Shown piece by piece: positions 42,438 to 51,669 of a stretch of 64,000 nucleotides of DNA. Position 1 is the stretch's first letter; each line of letters opens with the position of its first letter. The notes below the pieces were generated by a model, which searched no databases, was not told the origin of the DNA, and was given only the letters and a program-made list of their open reading frames with translations. The DNA lies in the NCBI RefSeq assembly GCF_047160095.1, contig NZ_AP038785.1:1860001-1924000 (forward strand), given 5' to 3'. The stretch is from Rodentibacter abscessus. Lineage in GTDB: Bacteria; Pseudomonadota; Gammaproteobacteria; Enterobacterales; Pasteurellaceae. The position numbers were made by a program, and so were the translations under genes.

Positions 42438-43937
42438 TTATTTCTTTAATACGCCTAAAACACTGCGCATGATTTGTTTGGTTACTTCATTGCGGATATT
42501 ACGTCCGACGGATTTTGCTACGCTATTAACGATTTGTTCGGTCGGGCTGAGTTTTTCGCCCCGTTTTTTTGTTCCGAAGAGCATACGACTGAGGCTACCT
42601 AAAATACCGTTTTCTTGTTCTTCTTGCGCCTGCTCCGCTTGTTTTTGTTGAACCGCAGCAAGATCTGCTTGGCTATTTAATATTTCAAAGGCGGATTCGT
42701 TATCTACGTAATCTTTATAGAACGAATAAAGATCATCATCTTTCACCCATGCCGTGCGTTCTTCCGTGCTAAGCGGGGTAAGTTGGCTTTTCGGCGGATA
42801 AATATAAGCGATTTCCACCGGTGTCGGCATTCCTTTTTCGTCGAGGAATGAAACCAACGCCTGTCCTACACCAAGGGTGGAAATATTTTCCACAACATTT
42901 ACGTTTGGATTGGATCTAAAGGTTTCTGCTGCTGATTTTACCGCTTTTTGATCACGTGGCGTGAAAGCGCGTAGGGCGTGTTGTACACGATTACCTAATT
43001 GCCCTAAAACCGTATCCGGTAAGTCCAATGGATTCTGCGTAACGAAATAAATACCTACCCCTTTAGAACGAATTAAGCGTACAACTTGTTCCACTTTTTC
43101 GACTAATACTGTCGGCGCACCGTCAAATAATAAATGGGCTTCATCAAAGAACATCACAAATTTAGGTTTATCCGGATCGCCTACTTCAGGCAATTGTTCA
43201 AAAAGTTCAGACATTAGCCATAACAAAAATGCACTATACATTCTTGGAGAGTTAATTAATTTTTCCGAATTCAGTACATTAATTACACCTCGCCCATCAC
43301 GAGTTTGTAACCAATCTTCAAGATTAAGTGCAGGTTCACCGAATAAATTGGTTGCGCCTTCATTTTCAAGGATAAGTAGCGCACGCTGAATGGCTCCTAC
43401 GCTCGCCGCTGATACATTGCCGTATTCCACTTGGAAAGTTTTGGCATTTTCCGCCACGTATTTTAGTATTGCACGAAGATCTTTCAGATCGATTAGTAAA
43501 AGACCTTTATCGTCAGCTACGCGGAAAACCAAATTTAACAACCCCTCTTGAGTTGCATTTAAATTTAATAAACGAGAGAGTAACAGAGGCCCCATTTCAG
43601 AAATGGTTGTGCGTAACGGAATACCTGTTTCGCCGAACACATCCCAGAAGGAAACGGGATAATTATTCAGGTAGCTTTCATTGCCTAATTCAAATTGTTC
43701 AATGCGTTCTGCAATTTTGCCGCTAAATTGCCCTTGTTTAACCAAACCGGAAAGATCACCTTTTACATCTACTAAAAAAACAGGTACGCCGTCATCGCTA
43801 AAAGCTTCTGCTATTTTTCGTAGGGTAACGGTTTTTCCTGTGCCTGTCGCGCCGGCGATCAATCCGTGGCGATTTGCCATTTTGGCGGTAATACCAAGGA
43901 TTTCTCCTCGTTCTGTGCGGGCAAGATCATATTGCAT
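42438..43937 (-). CDS. yjgR: HerA/FtsK-like ATPase of the YjgR family (DUF853)
   Basis: 499 residues. Walker A in IAGATGTGKTVTLRKIAE (about residues 27-44) and Walker B in FVMFFDEAHLLF (about 258-269), with the C-terminal basic segment MRSVLGVLKK. Members are predicted DNA-translocase-like ATPases; cellular role is not established. The start lies close to an uptake signal. Single-gene spacing upstream. Confidence 0.88.
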   Translation of the reverse strand: MQYDLARTERGEILGITAKMANRHGLIAGATGTGKTVTLRKIAEAFSDDGVPVFLVDVKGDLSGLVKQGQFSGKIAERIEQFELGNESYLNNYPVSFWDVFGETGIPLRTTISEMGPLLLSRLLNLNATQEGLLNLVFRVADDKGLLLIDLKDLRAILKYVAENAKTFQVEYGNVSAASVGAIQRALLILENEGATNLFGEPALNLEDWLQTRDGRGVINVLNSEKLINSPRMYSAFLLWLMSELFEQLPEVGDPDKPKFVMFFDEAHLLFDGAPTVLVEKVEQVVRLIRSKGVGIYFVTQNPLDLPDTVLGQLGNRVQHALRAFTPRDQKAVKSAAETFRSNPNVNVVENISTLGVGQALVSFLDEKGMPTPVEIAYIYPPKSQLTPLSTEERTAWVKDDDLYSFYKDYVDNESAFEILNSQADLAAVQQKQAEQAQEEQENGILGSLSRMLFGTKKRGEKLSPTEQIVNSVAKSVGRNIRNEVTKQIMRSVLGVLKK

Positions 43938-44057
43938 AAATGTTCCTTTGCATTGTGATGTTTATTGGTGAAATGATAAGGAAAAAATAAAGTGCGGTCA
44001 AAATTTAAGTGATTTTACGGTATAATTTTGCGTGTTTTTATGAAGAAGAGAAAAACT

Positions 44058-44726
44058 ATGTCAAAAGCGGAAGTTTTAGTGATTAAAATCGGGCTGGTTG
44101 AACAAATCACATTTGATGATGGCATAACCTATGAAAGTGCTATTCGCAAACAACCGGTGGCATCGGCAAAAATCCATATGCTTGGTGCGGAAGGAAATGA
44201 TGTCGGTTTAAAAAAACATCATGGCGGTGTGGATAAAGCATTATTTTTTATGTCGAACGTATCATTTTCTGCATTGAATTATTTGTTGGACGAAGATTTT
44301 TCTTACACCGGTGTCGCCGTATATGGTGAAAATTTTGTGGTTTCCGGTTTTGATGAAGATTCCGTTTGTGTAGGTGATCGTTTCAAAATCGGTTCTACCT
44401 TATTGGAAGTTTCACAACCACGTAAACCTTGTGAACGTTTATCTAAGAATACTAACAATAAAGAAACGCAGAAAGTCGTTTATTCTTCCGGTTGGACGGG
44501 GTGGTATGTGCGTGTGATTGAAGAGGGGGAAATAACGCAAGGTGATGAATTAATTTTGCAAAGTCGCCCTTATCCGCAATTTACTATTAGAATGTTAAAT
44601 CGTTTATTGTCCGCCTCTCCGACAGTGGAAGAACTTGAGCAGGCCCTTGCCATTAATGAATTAGCGGAGGCTTTCAAACGTTCGCTTCGTTCTCAATTAA
44701 GTAAAGTTAAACTCAAAAATGATTGA
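44058..44726 (+). CDS. MOSC-domain protein (YiiM-like)
   Basis: 222 residues using ATG at 44058 (MSKAEVLVIKIG). MOSC core with GNDVGLKKHHGGVDKALFF (about residues 46-64), FGENF-like YGENFVVSGF and the conserved cysteine in QPRKPCERLSK (about 124-134). E. coli YiiM reduces N-hydroxylated base analogues with molybdenum cofactor. Overlaps the next gene by 8 bases. Confidence 0.88.
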   Translation: MSKAEVLVIKIGLVEQITFDDGITYESAIRKQPVASAKIHMLGAEGNDVGLKKHHGGVDKALFFMSNVSFSALNYLLDEDFSYTGVAVYGENFVVSGFDEDSVCVGDRFKIGSTLLEVSQPRKPCERLSKNTNNKETQKVVYSSGWTGWYVRVIEEGEITQGDELILQSRPYPQFTIRMLNRLLSASPTVEELEQALAINELAEAFKRSLRSQLSKVKLKND

Positions 44727-45192
44727 TAAAACAACCGCACTTTGCCCTTGCCAATCCGATCGAAATTATGAAGATTGTTGTGGTGTATTTCATTCACACC
44801 AAGCGTTACCTGAAACCGCCGAGCAGCTTATGCGTTCGCGTTATTCGGCTTATGTATTGAAAAACATTTCTTACATTGTAGAAACCACAGTACCAACTCA
44901 ACAGCCGTTACTGGATATTCCGCTTTTGAGTGAATGGGCGGAAACAACCCATTGGTTGGGTTTACAAATTCTCAAAACGGAAACCCTAACCAAAATTCAA
45001 AGTGCGGTGGAATTTAATGCAGTTTTTCAAGGGGAAGAGGGGGAACAATCACATCAAGAGCGGTCAATTTTTGTGAAAATTGATGGACGTTGGTATTTTA
45101 TCGACCCAACCGTGCCGTTGCCGCCAATGAAACAGCCTTGTTTGTGTGGTTCCGGTAAGAAATTTAAACACTGTTGTGGAGCGTGGTTATGA
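44719..45192 (+). CDS. ychJ: YchJ-family SEC-C protein
   Basis: 157 residues with a zinc-binding SEC-C motif at each end: CPCQSDRNYEDCCG (about 8-21) and CLCGSGKKFKHCCG (about 141-154). The middle is the YchJ NTF2-like domain (LMRSRYSAYVLKNISYI). Function unknown; SEC-C tails in SecA bind SecB and ribosomes. Overlaps both neighbours, so it is co-translated with MOSC and YihY genes. Confidence 0.88.
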   Translation: MIDKTTALCPCQSDRNYEDCCGVFHSHQALPETAEQLMRSRYSAYVLKNISYIVETTVPTQQPLLDIPLLSEWAETTHWLGLQILKTETLTKIQSAVEFNAVFQGEEGEQSHQERSIFVKIDGRWYFIDPTVPLPPMKQPCLCGSGKKFKHCCGAWL

Positions 45193-46019
45193 CGATTTTA
45201 GACTTTTTACAACGCTTTTGGCTGCGTTTTAATGAAAATAAACTGACACAGGCGGCAGGTTCACTGACTTATAGCACAATGCTTGCTATCGTGCCTCTCA
45301 TTATGGTGGTGTTTTCTATTTTTTCCGCCTTTCCGGTCTTTAATGAGGTTACGGGGGAACTGAAAGCCTTTATTTTCACTAATTTTGCTCCCTCAGCCGG
45401 TGATGTTGTAGGGCAATATATTGATGAATTTGTAGATAATTCCAAGCAAATGAGCGCGGTGGGAATTATTAGCCTGATTGCGGTGGCATTAATGTTGATT
45501 AATTCTATTGATCGCACGCTTAACGGCATTTGGCAGGATACCGGAGCCCGCCCAATTTTTACGTCTTTTGCGATTTACTGGTTGATTTTAACGCTTGGGC
45601 CTGTTCTGATCGGCACAAGTATAGCGGCAAGTGCTTATGTAAAAACAATGTTTGAGCAATCGGAAACCCTTTCTTTCGGATTAAAATTGCTGAGTTTTGT
45701 CCCTTTCCTTTCTACTTGGTTTATTTTCACTTTGGTTTATACGGTCGTGCCGAATAAAAAAGTGAGCATTAAACATTCTGCTGCCGGTGCGTTAATTGCA
45801 GCGGTATTTTTTACCTTGGGAAAACAAGCTTTTACGTGGTATATCACGACTTTTCCCTCTTACCAACTGATTTATGGTGCAATGGCAACCTTGCCGATTA
45901 TGTTGTTATGGATTCAACTCAGTTGGACGGTGGTGTTATTCGGCGCTCAATTAGCGGCAGTATTGGCAGAAATGAAACGGGAAAAAATACAGCTAAAAAT
46001 CAAAACAGATAACAAATAA
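45189..46019 (+). CDS. YihY/BrkB-family inner-membrane protein
   Basis: 276 residues from ATG at 45189, which overlaps the ychJ stop as ATGA. About six membrane helices. Family motifs are AGSLTYSTMLAIVPL (about 21-35), NSIDRTLNGIW (about 104-114) and YGAMATLPIMLLWIQLSW (about 233-250). Once described as ribonuclease BN, a label later assigned to another gene; the function is unknown. In H. influenzae it is also beside dtd. Confidence 0.9.
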   Translation: MTILDFLQRFWLRFNENKLTQAAGSLTYSTMLAIVPLIMVVFSIFSAFPVFNEVTGELKAFIFTNFAPSAGDVVGQYIDEFVDNSKQMSAVGIISLIAVALMLINSIDRTLNGIWQDTGARPIFTSFAIYWLILTLGPVLIGTSIAASAYVKTMFEQSETLSFGLKLLSFVPFLSTWFIFTLVYTVVPNKKVSIKHSAAGALIAAVFFTLGKQAFTWYITTFPSYQLIYGAMATLPIMLLWIQLSWTVVLFGAQLAAVLAEMKREKIQLKIKTDNK

Positions 46020-46028
46020 GGAAGTAGA

Positions 46029-46463
46029 ATGATCGCATTAATTCAGCGTGTTACACAAGCCAAAGTGGATGTGAAAGGGGAAACGGTCGGACAAATTGGA
46101 AAAGGTTTATTGGTGCTACTTGGCGTAGAAAAGGAGGATGATCGCGCAAAAGCCGATAAACTCGCAGAAAAAGTACTTAATTATCGTATTTTTAGCGATG
46201 AAAACGACAAAATGAACTTAAATGTACAACAAGCCGGAGGGGCATTATTAATCGTGTCACAGTTTACTTTGGCGGCGGATACGCAAAAAGGTTTACGCCC
46301 AAGCTTTTCTAAAGGTGCAACACCGGAATTGGCAAATGAGCTTTATGAGTACTTTTCACAAAAATGTGCGGAAAAAATTCAGGTTGAAAACGGACGATTT
46401 GCCGCAGATATGCAAGTAAGTCTTACAAACGATGGGCCGGTTACTTTTTGGTTGAATGTATAG
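46029..46463 (+). CDS. dtd: D-aminoacyl-tRNA deacylase
   Basis: 144 residues. Catalytic motifs SQFTLAADTQKGLRPSF (about residues 78-94) and the C-terminal NDGPVTFWL (about 134-142), where the cross-subunit GP motif lies. It removes D-amino acids mischarged on tRNA. Nine bases after the yihY stop. Confidence 0.96.
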   Translation: MIALIQRVTQAKVDVKGETVGQIGKGLLVLLGVEKEDDRAKADKLAEKVLNYRIFSDENDKMNLNVQQAGGALLIVSQFTLAADTQKGLRPSFSKGATPELANELYEYFSQKCAEKIQVENGRFAADMQVSLTNDGPVTFWLNV

Positions 46464-46467
46464 TGAT

Positions 46468-47526
46468 ATGAATTATTCTATTGGTAAAGTTTCTTTTTCT
46501 GACTCTTCAAGTCTCGCACAAATTGATGCCTTACTTGAACGGGAAGGAATTCGGCGTGATCCTCATTTAGATTATATTGCCGCGATGTTTGATGAGGATT
46601 TCAATATTATCGCAACAGGAAGTTGTTTCGGTAATACGTTACGGTGTTTGGCGGTATCCAATGATCATCAAGGTGAAGGGCTGATGAATCAAATGGTTAC
46701 GCATTTGATTAACATTCAAATGGAACGTGGCAACGGGCATTTATTTCTTTATACGAAATGTGAATCCGCAAAGTTTTTCCATGATCTCGGCTTTCAAGAA
46801 ATTGTTCGCATTCCCAATCAAATCGTCTTTATGGAAAACAAACGTAGGGGGTTTGAAAATTACTTAAATCAGCTCAAAAGTGCGGTTGAAATTTCCGGTA
46901 TTTTTGAAAAACAAAAAATTGCCGCACTAGTGATGAATTGCAATCCTTTTACTCTCGGGCATCAATATTTGGTGGAAAAGGTCGCTACGGAAAATGATCT
47001 CGTACATCTTTTTATGCTGAGCGAAGATAGTAGCCTCTTTCCTTATGAAGTGCGTAAAAAACTTATTCAAGCAGGTATCGCACATTTACCGAATGTCGTG
47101 CTGCACGATAGCGGTTCTTATATCATTAGCCAAGCCACATTCCCAAGTTATTTCCAAAAGAATGATGATGCGGTTATCAAAAGTAATGTCGAAATTGATT
47201 TACAAATTTTTGTGCGTATTGCCCAAGCATTGGGTATTCAACGCCGTTATGTAGGGAATGAACCTTTTAGCCGCGTAACGAATATTTATAATCAAATGAT
47301 GTTACAAAAATTGCCGGAATACGGCATAGAATGCGAAGTTGTCGAACGCAAAGAAACGGAGGGAAAAGCAATCAGTGCCTCTGCGGTTCGACAAGCCATC
47401 AAAACGGATAACTGGGCGTTGATTAAAAAACTAGTACCACAAACCACCTTTGATTTTTTGATGAGTGATGAAGCAAAAGCGATTATTGAGAAGATTCGAA
47501 ACACTGAGAATGTGGTGCATTATTAG
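46468..47526 (+). CDS. citC: [Citrate (pro-3S)-lyase] ligase, without its lyase operon
   Basis: 352 residues from ATG at 46468. N-terminal GNAT-like acetyltransferase domain (about residues 40-130) followed by a nucleotidyltransferase domain with NPFTLGHQYLVEKV (about 152-165) and KAISASAVRQAI near 308. CitC acetylates the prosthetic arm of citrate lyase acyl-carrier protein using acetate and ATP. No citD, citE, citF, citX or citG lies nearby. It directly follows dtd and precedes a MITE. Confidence 0.88.
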   Translation: MNYSIGKVSFSDSSSLAQIDALLEREGIRRDPHLDYIAAMFDEDFNIIATGSCFGNTLRCLAVSNDHQGEGLMNQMVTHLINIQMERGNGHLFLYTKCESAKFFHDLGFQEIVRIPNQIVFMENKRRGFENYLNQLKSAVEISGIFEKQKIAALVMNCNPFTLGHQYLVEKVATENDLVHLFMLSEDSSLFPYEVRKKLIQAGIAHLPNVVLHDSGSYIISQATFPSYFQKNDDAVIKSNVEIDLQIFVRIAQALGIQRRYVGNEPFSRVTNIYNQMMLQKLPEYGIECEVVERKETEGKAISASAVRQAIKTDNWALIKKLVPQTTFDFLMSDEAKAIIEKIRNTENVVHY

Positions 47527-47547
47527 GAAAAGTGCGGTTAGAAATCG

Positions 47548-47701
47548 CGGTATTATGCATCACTTGCACAAAAGGCTGTTTTTAATTCAAATGTAGGGTG
47601 CGTTAGGCTTGCCGTAACGCACCAAACTTGGGTCTAACGGTGCGTTACGCCTTTGGCTAACACACCCTACTCTGGTTTTGTGCAACTGATACATAATACC
47701 G
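47548..47701. mobile_element. MITE-like element, 154 bp
   Basis: Ends CGGTATTATG and CATAATACCG are inverted and remain complementary for about 26 bases (through TTGCACAAAA). The 8-base direct repeat AGAAATCG flanks it at 47540-47547 and 47702-47709. The centre is a GC-rich imperfect inverted repeat containing TAGGGTGCGTTAGGC and the opposing GGCTAACACACCCTA. No coding capacity. Nearly identical to the element at 55083-55235. Confidence 0.88.
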
Positions 47702-47731
47702 AGAAATCGTCTTGTATTTAACCGCACTTCT

Positions 47732-48667
47732 TTATTTCCTAAGTTTAACGACCTCAACTTCGTGGTTTGCTCCTTTTGTTAATATAAGGTTTGCGCGTTC
47801 GCGTGTGGGGAGAATATTTTCCCGTAAGTTTAAGCCGTTGATGTTTTCCCAAATTTGGCTTGCCGTGGCGATCGCTTCTTGTTCCGAAAGGGCGGCATAG
47901 TGCTTAAAGTAAGAATTAGGATTGGTAAATGCGCTTTGGCGGAATTTCAAAAAGCGTTTGATATACCATTCTTTTAGAAGTTTTTCTTCCGCATCCACAT
48001 AAATAGAAAAATCCACGAAATCCGAAACAAAGGGTTGATTACTTTTATTCCCTCCGGTTTGTAGTACGTTCAAACCCTCTAAAATCAGAATATCAGGTTG
48101 GTTCACTTCATTAAATTCATCAGGAATAATGTCATATGTCAGATGTGAATAAATTGGCGCTTTAACGAGTTTTTTGCCGGATTTAATGTCAGCCAAAAAA
48201 TAGATGAGCTTTGTCGTATCATAAGAAATAGGAAAACCTTTCTTTTGTAATAGATTGTCCTTTTTCAATTTTTCAAGGGGATAGAGGAAACCGTCCGTCG
48301 TAATGAGATCAACCTTGCGTTCTATCGGCCAATGAGAAAGAAGCGATTGAAGAATACGTGCGGAAGTACTTTTTCCTACCGCGACACTGCCGGCAATACT
48401 AATGATATAAGGAACTTTGGGGTTTTGTCCGCCAAGAAAACGATTGAGTACCGTTTGGCGCCGAAGGTTTTCGTCAATGTAATAATTTATCAAACGCGCG
48501 AGGGGCAAATAAATCGTGCTGACTTCATCAAGGGAGAGGTCTTCATTAAAGCCTAACAATGGTTTGAGATCTTGTTCGGTCAGTTTCAAAGGAACCGATT
48601 TTCGCAAATTAGCCCATTGTTCACGACTAAAACTCAAAAAAGGAGTGAGTTGATTTGAAATTTCCAC
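47732..48667 (-). CDS. coaA: Pantothenate kinase, type I
   Basis: 311 residues. Walker A GSVAVGKSTSARIL (about residues 93-106), then DGFLYP near 127 and ILEGLNVLQ near 183. It carries out the first, regulated step of coenzyme A synthesis. It diverges from the tRNA-tuf operon as in H. influenzae. Confidence 0.97.
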   Translation of the reverse strand: MEISNQLTPFLSFSREQWANLRKSVPLKLTEQDLKPLLGFNEDLSLDEVSTIYLPLARLINYYIDENLRRQTVLNRFLGGQNPKVPYIISIAGSVAVGKSTSARILQSLLSHWPIERKVDLITTDGFLYPLEKLKKDNLLQKKGFPISYDTTKLIYFLADIKSGKKLVKAPIYSHLTYDIIPDEFNEVNQPDILILEGLNVLQTGGNKSNQPFVSDFVDFSIYVDAEEKLLKEWYIKRFLKFRQSAFTNPNSYFKHYAALSEQEAIATASQIWENINGLNLRENILPTRERANLILTKGANHEVEVVKLRK

Positions 48668-48832
48668 TATTTAATAGAATAATTTGTTGAAAACTGCTGG
48701 GAAATATACCTTATAAAATGTAGCTACGCATTGTTTTTCTCAAACTTTGATGAAAATAACAACAAAGAATGGATGGTTTTGATTGTAATTTAGTCGAATA
48801 ACTAAAAAAATAGATTTTTTTAGAAAAAAGAC

Positions 48833-48860
48833 TTGTCAGGCAAACATTTTTCCATATAAT
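48833..48860 (+). promoter_or_regulatory. Promoter of the tRNA-tuf operon
   Basis: TTGTCA (48833-48838), a 16-base spacer and a perfect TATAAT (48855-48860), followed by the GC-rich ACGCCTC before the first tRNA. A/T-rich sequence with T- and A-runs upstream may act as an UP element. Confidence 0.85.
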
Positions 48861-48880
48861 ACGCCTCACTTGCTTACGAC

Positions 48881-48956
<76 letters not shown>

Positions 48957-48986
48957 TTCTCTCGTAAACAAGTGTTCATTGAGTGT

Positions 48987-49071
48987 GGAGGGGTTCCCGA
49001 GCGGCCAAAGGGGGCAGACTGTAAATCTGTTGGCTCAGCCTTCGAAGGTTCGAATCCTTCTCCCTCCACCA
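48987..49071 (+). tRNA. tyrU: tRNA-Tyr (anticodon GTA)
   Basis: 85 bases with a long variable arm and encoded CCA. D region TTCCCGAGCGGCC, anticodon loop CTGTAAA, T arm GAAGG-TTCGAAT-CCTTC. Confidence 0.97.
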
Positions 49072-49112
49072 TCTTTTGGATGAATCTGATGGGACAGACG
49101 AATTTAGGACTT

Positions 49113-49187
<75 letters not shown>

Positions 49188-49190
49188 AAC

Positions 49191-49266
49191 GCTGATATAG
49201 CTCAGTTGGTAGAGCGCACCCTTGGTAAGGGTGAGGTCGGCGGTTCAAATCCGCCTATCAGCACCA
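49191..49266 (+). tRNA. thrT: tRNA-Thr (anticodon GGT)
   Basis: 76 bases with encoded CCA. Acceptor GCTGATA pairs with TATCAGC; anticodon loop TTGGTAA; T loop TTCAAAT. Only three bases after the glycine tRNA; tuf begins 105 bases downstream. Confidence 0.97.
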
Positions 49267-49370
49267 GCCTTAAAAATTCTCTTCCTTTATATCAAGTAGT
49301 AAACAATTTTATTGGTTAATGTGGTTTATTTACCCATCGATAACCGTGTCTATTTAGAGGGACTCTTTAA

Positions 49371-50555
49371 ATGTCTAAAGAAAAATTTGAACGTACAAAA
49401 CCGCACGTAAACGTGGGTACAATCGGCCACGTTGACCACGGTAAAACAACTTTAACAGCAGCGATCACAACCGTATTAGCAAAACACTACGGTGGAGCGG
49501 CTCGCGCATTTGACCAAATTGATAACGCGCCGGAAGAAAAAGCGCGTGGTATCACCATCAACACCTCACACGTTGAATACGATACCCCGACCCGTCACTA
49601 CGCACACGTAGACTGTCCGGGACACGCCGACTACGTAAAAAACATGATTACCGGTGCGGCACAAATGGACGGTGCGATTCTAGTCGTAGCGGCAACAGAC
49701 GGTCCAATGCCACAAACCCGTGAACACATCTTATTAGGTCGCCAAGTAGGTGTACCTTACATCATCGTATTCTTAAACAAATGCGATATGGTAGATGATG
49801 AAGAATTATTAGAATTAGTAGAGATGGAAGTACGTGAACTTCTTTCTCAATATGACTTCCCGGGTGATGACACACCAATCGTACGCGGTTCAGCCTTAAA
49901 AGCATTAGAAGGCGATGCAGCGTGGGAAGAAAAAATCCTAGAATTAGCAAACCACTTAGACACTTACATTCCGGAGCCTGAGCGTGCGATTGACCAACCG
50001 TTCCTTCTTCCGATTGAAGACGTATTCTCAATTTCAGGTCGTGGAACAGTAGTAACGGGTCGTGTAGAGCGTGGAATTATCCGTACGGGTGATGAAGTTG
50101 AAATCGTTGGTATCAAAGAGACAGCGAAAACAACCGTAACGGGTGTAGAAATGTTCCGTAAATTACTTGACGAAGGTCGTGCGGGTGAAAACATCGGTGC
50201 ATTATTACGTGGTACGAAACGTGAAGAAATCGAACGTGGTCAAGTATTAGCGAAACCGGGTTCAATCACCCCACACACAGACTTCGAATCAGAAGTGTAC
50301 GTATTATCGAAAGATGAAGGTGGTCGTCATACTCCGTTCTTCAAAGGTTACCGTCCACAATTCTATTTCCGTACGACAGACGTAACGGGTACAATTGAGT
50401 TACCGGAAGGTGTTGAAATGGTAATGCCTGGAGATAACATCAAAATGACGGTAAGCTTGATTCACCCGATTGCGATGGACCAAGGTTTACGTTTTGCGAT
50501 TCGTGAAGGTGGTCGTACAGTAGGTGCGGGCGTAGTAGCGAAAATTATCAAATAA
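49371..50555 (+). CDS. tuf: Elongation factor Tu, copy 2
   Basis: 394 residues, the tufB position behind four tRNAs. The protein equals copy 1, and by reading the coding DNA does as well. Upstream sequence differs from the base pair before the start codon's A-run onward (GAGGGACTCTTTAA here), so each copy keeps its own leader. Transcription with the tRNAs ties EF-Tu supply to tRNA supply. Confidence 0.99.
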   Translation: MSKEKFERTKPHVNVGTIGHVDHGKTTLTAAITTVLAKHYGGAARAFDQIDNAPEEKARGITINTSHVEYDTPTRHYAHVDCPGHADYVKNMITGAAQMDGAILVVAATDGPMPQTREHILLGRQVGVPYIIVFLNKCDMVDDEELLELVEMEVRELLSQYDFPGDDTPIVRGSALKALEGDAAWEEKILELANHLDTYIPEPERAIDQPFLLPIEDVFSISGRGTVVTGRVERGIIRTGDEVEIVGIKETAKTTVTGVEMFRKLLDEGRAGENIGALLRGTKREEIERGQVLAKPGSITPHTDFESEVYVLSKDEGGRHTPFFKGYRPQFYFRTTDVTGTIELPEGVEMVMPGDNIKMTVSLIHPIAMDQGLRFAIREGGRTVGAGVVAKIIK

Positions 50556-50583
50556 TGAATTTGATGATTAAAGATTGAATAAG

Positions 50584-50611
50584 AAGGCAGGTCGGAAGAT
50601 CTGCCTTTTTT
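50584..50611 (+). terminator. Terminator after tuf copy 2
   Basis: AAGGCAG/CTGCCTT stem followed by TTTTTTAC. Same hairpin as after copy 1, with a single loop change and a longer T-run. Confidence 0.88.
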
Positions 50612-50730
50612 ACATCATCTTTATTTAGCTTGATAGAAATGGCTTATCATATGGAAAAGTTAAATGAGAACTGACATTTTAGGTCAAGAATGATAGGATA
50701 GAGGCAAATTGCTGACATATTGATATATTT

Positions 50731-51669
50731 ATGACAATGCCAACTGTTTTAAAAATTGCTACTCGGCAAAGCCCACTCGCATTATGGCAAGCTAATTTTG
50801 TGAAAGAGCGTTTAGAAGATTTTCACCCGGATTTATCAGTGGAGCTTGTTCCAATGGTTACCAAAGGGGATGTTATTCTTGATACGCCTTTAGCTAAAAT
50901 AGGCGGAAAAGGTTTATTTGTAAAAGAGTTAGAAAATGCCCTACTTGAGAAACGTGCCGACATAGCGGTGCATTCAATGAAAGATGTACCCATGCAATTT
51001 CCTCAAGGGTTAGGATTAAGCGTGATTTGTAAGCGTGAAGATCCTCGCGATGCTTTTGTTTCTAACCGCTATACTTCGTTTGATGATTTGCCTCAAGGTG
51101 CGATTATAGGTACATCAAGTTTGCGCCGTCAGTGCCAGTTAAAACAATTACGACCTGATCTGGATATTCGCTCATTGCGTGGAAATGTCGGTACACGTTT
51201 GGGCAAATTAGATAACGGTGAATATGATGCCATCATTCTTGCTGCAGCAGGATTAATTCGTTTAGGAATGGAGCAGCGTATCGCCTCTTTTATTGAGACA
51301 ACCGTTTCTTTGCCGGCAGCGGGTCAGGGGGCAGTTGGAATTGAATGCCGTACGGATGATACCCTTGTTCAGCGGTTGCTTGCGCCACTTGCGGATCAAG
51401 AAACAACCGCTTGTGTACTTGCCGAACGGGCAATGAATACCCATTTACAAGGCGGTTGCCAAGTACCAATAGGCGGTTATGCGGTATTAGAGAATAATCA
51501 AATTTATTTGCGGGCGTTAGTCGGTGAGCTTGACGGCTCAAAAATTATTCGTGCGGAAGGAAAAAGTGCGGTCGAAAATGCAGAAGAATTAGGTGTACAA
51601 ATTGCAGAGCAGCTACTTGTACAAGGTGCAGATCGTATTCTAGAAAAAGTTTATGCCGGAGAGAAGTAA
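50731..51669 (+). CDS. hemC: Hydroxymethylbilane synthase (porphobilinogen deaminase)
   Basis: 312 residues. Substrate-binding KIATRQSPLALWQ (about 8-20), KDVPMQ near residue 86 and the dipyrromethane-cofactor cysteine in GGCQVPIGG (about 245-253). It joins four porphobilinogens to hydroxymethylbilane. First gene of hemCDXY. Aggregatibacter and some Haemophilus keep haem synthesis, while H. influenzae lacks these genes, so their presence argues against H. influenzae itself. Confidence 0.97.
   Translation: MTMPTVLKIATRQSPLALWQANFVKERLEDFHPDLSVELVPMVTKGDVILDTPLAKIGGKGLFVKELENALLEKRADIAVHSMKDVPMQFPQGLGLSVICKREDPRDAFVSNRYTSFDDLPQGAIIGTSSLRRQCQLKQLRPDLDIRSLRGNVGTRLGKLDNGEYDAIILAAAGLIRLGMEQRIASFIETTVSLPAAGQGAVGIECRTDDTLVQRLLAPLADQETTACVLAERAMNTHLQGGCQVPIGGYAVLENNQIYLRALVGELDGSKIIRAEGKSAVENAEELGVQIAEQLLVQGADRILEKVYAGEK

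Noticed and set aside
47540..47709. CRISPR-like repeat
   Set aside because: Only inverted terminal repeats and one copy per site; there is no regular direct-repeat and spacer array, and no cas gene in the window.
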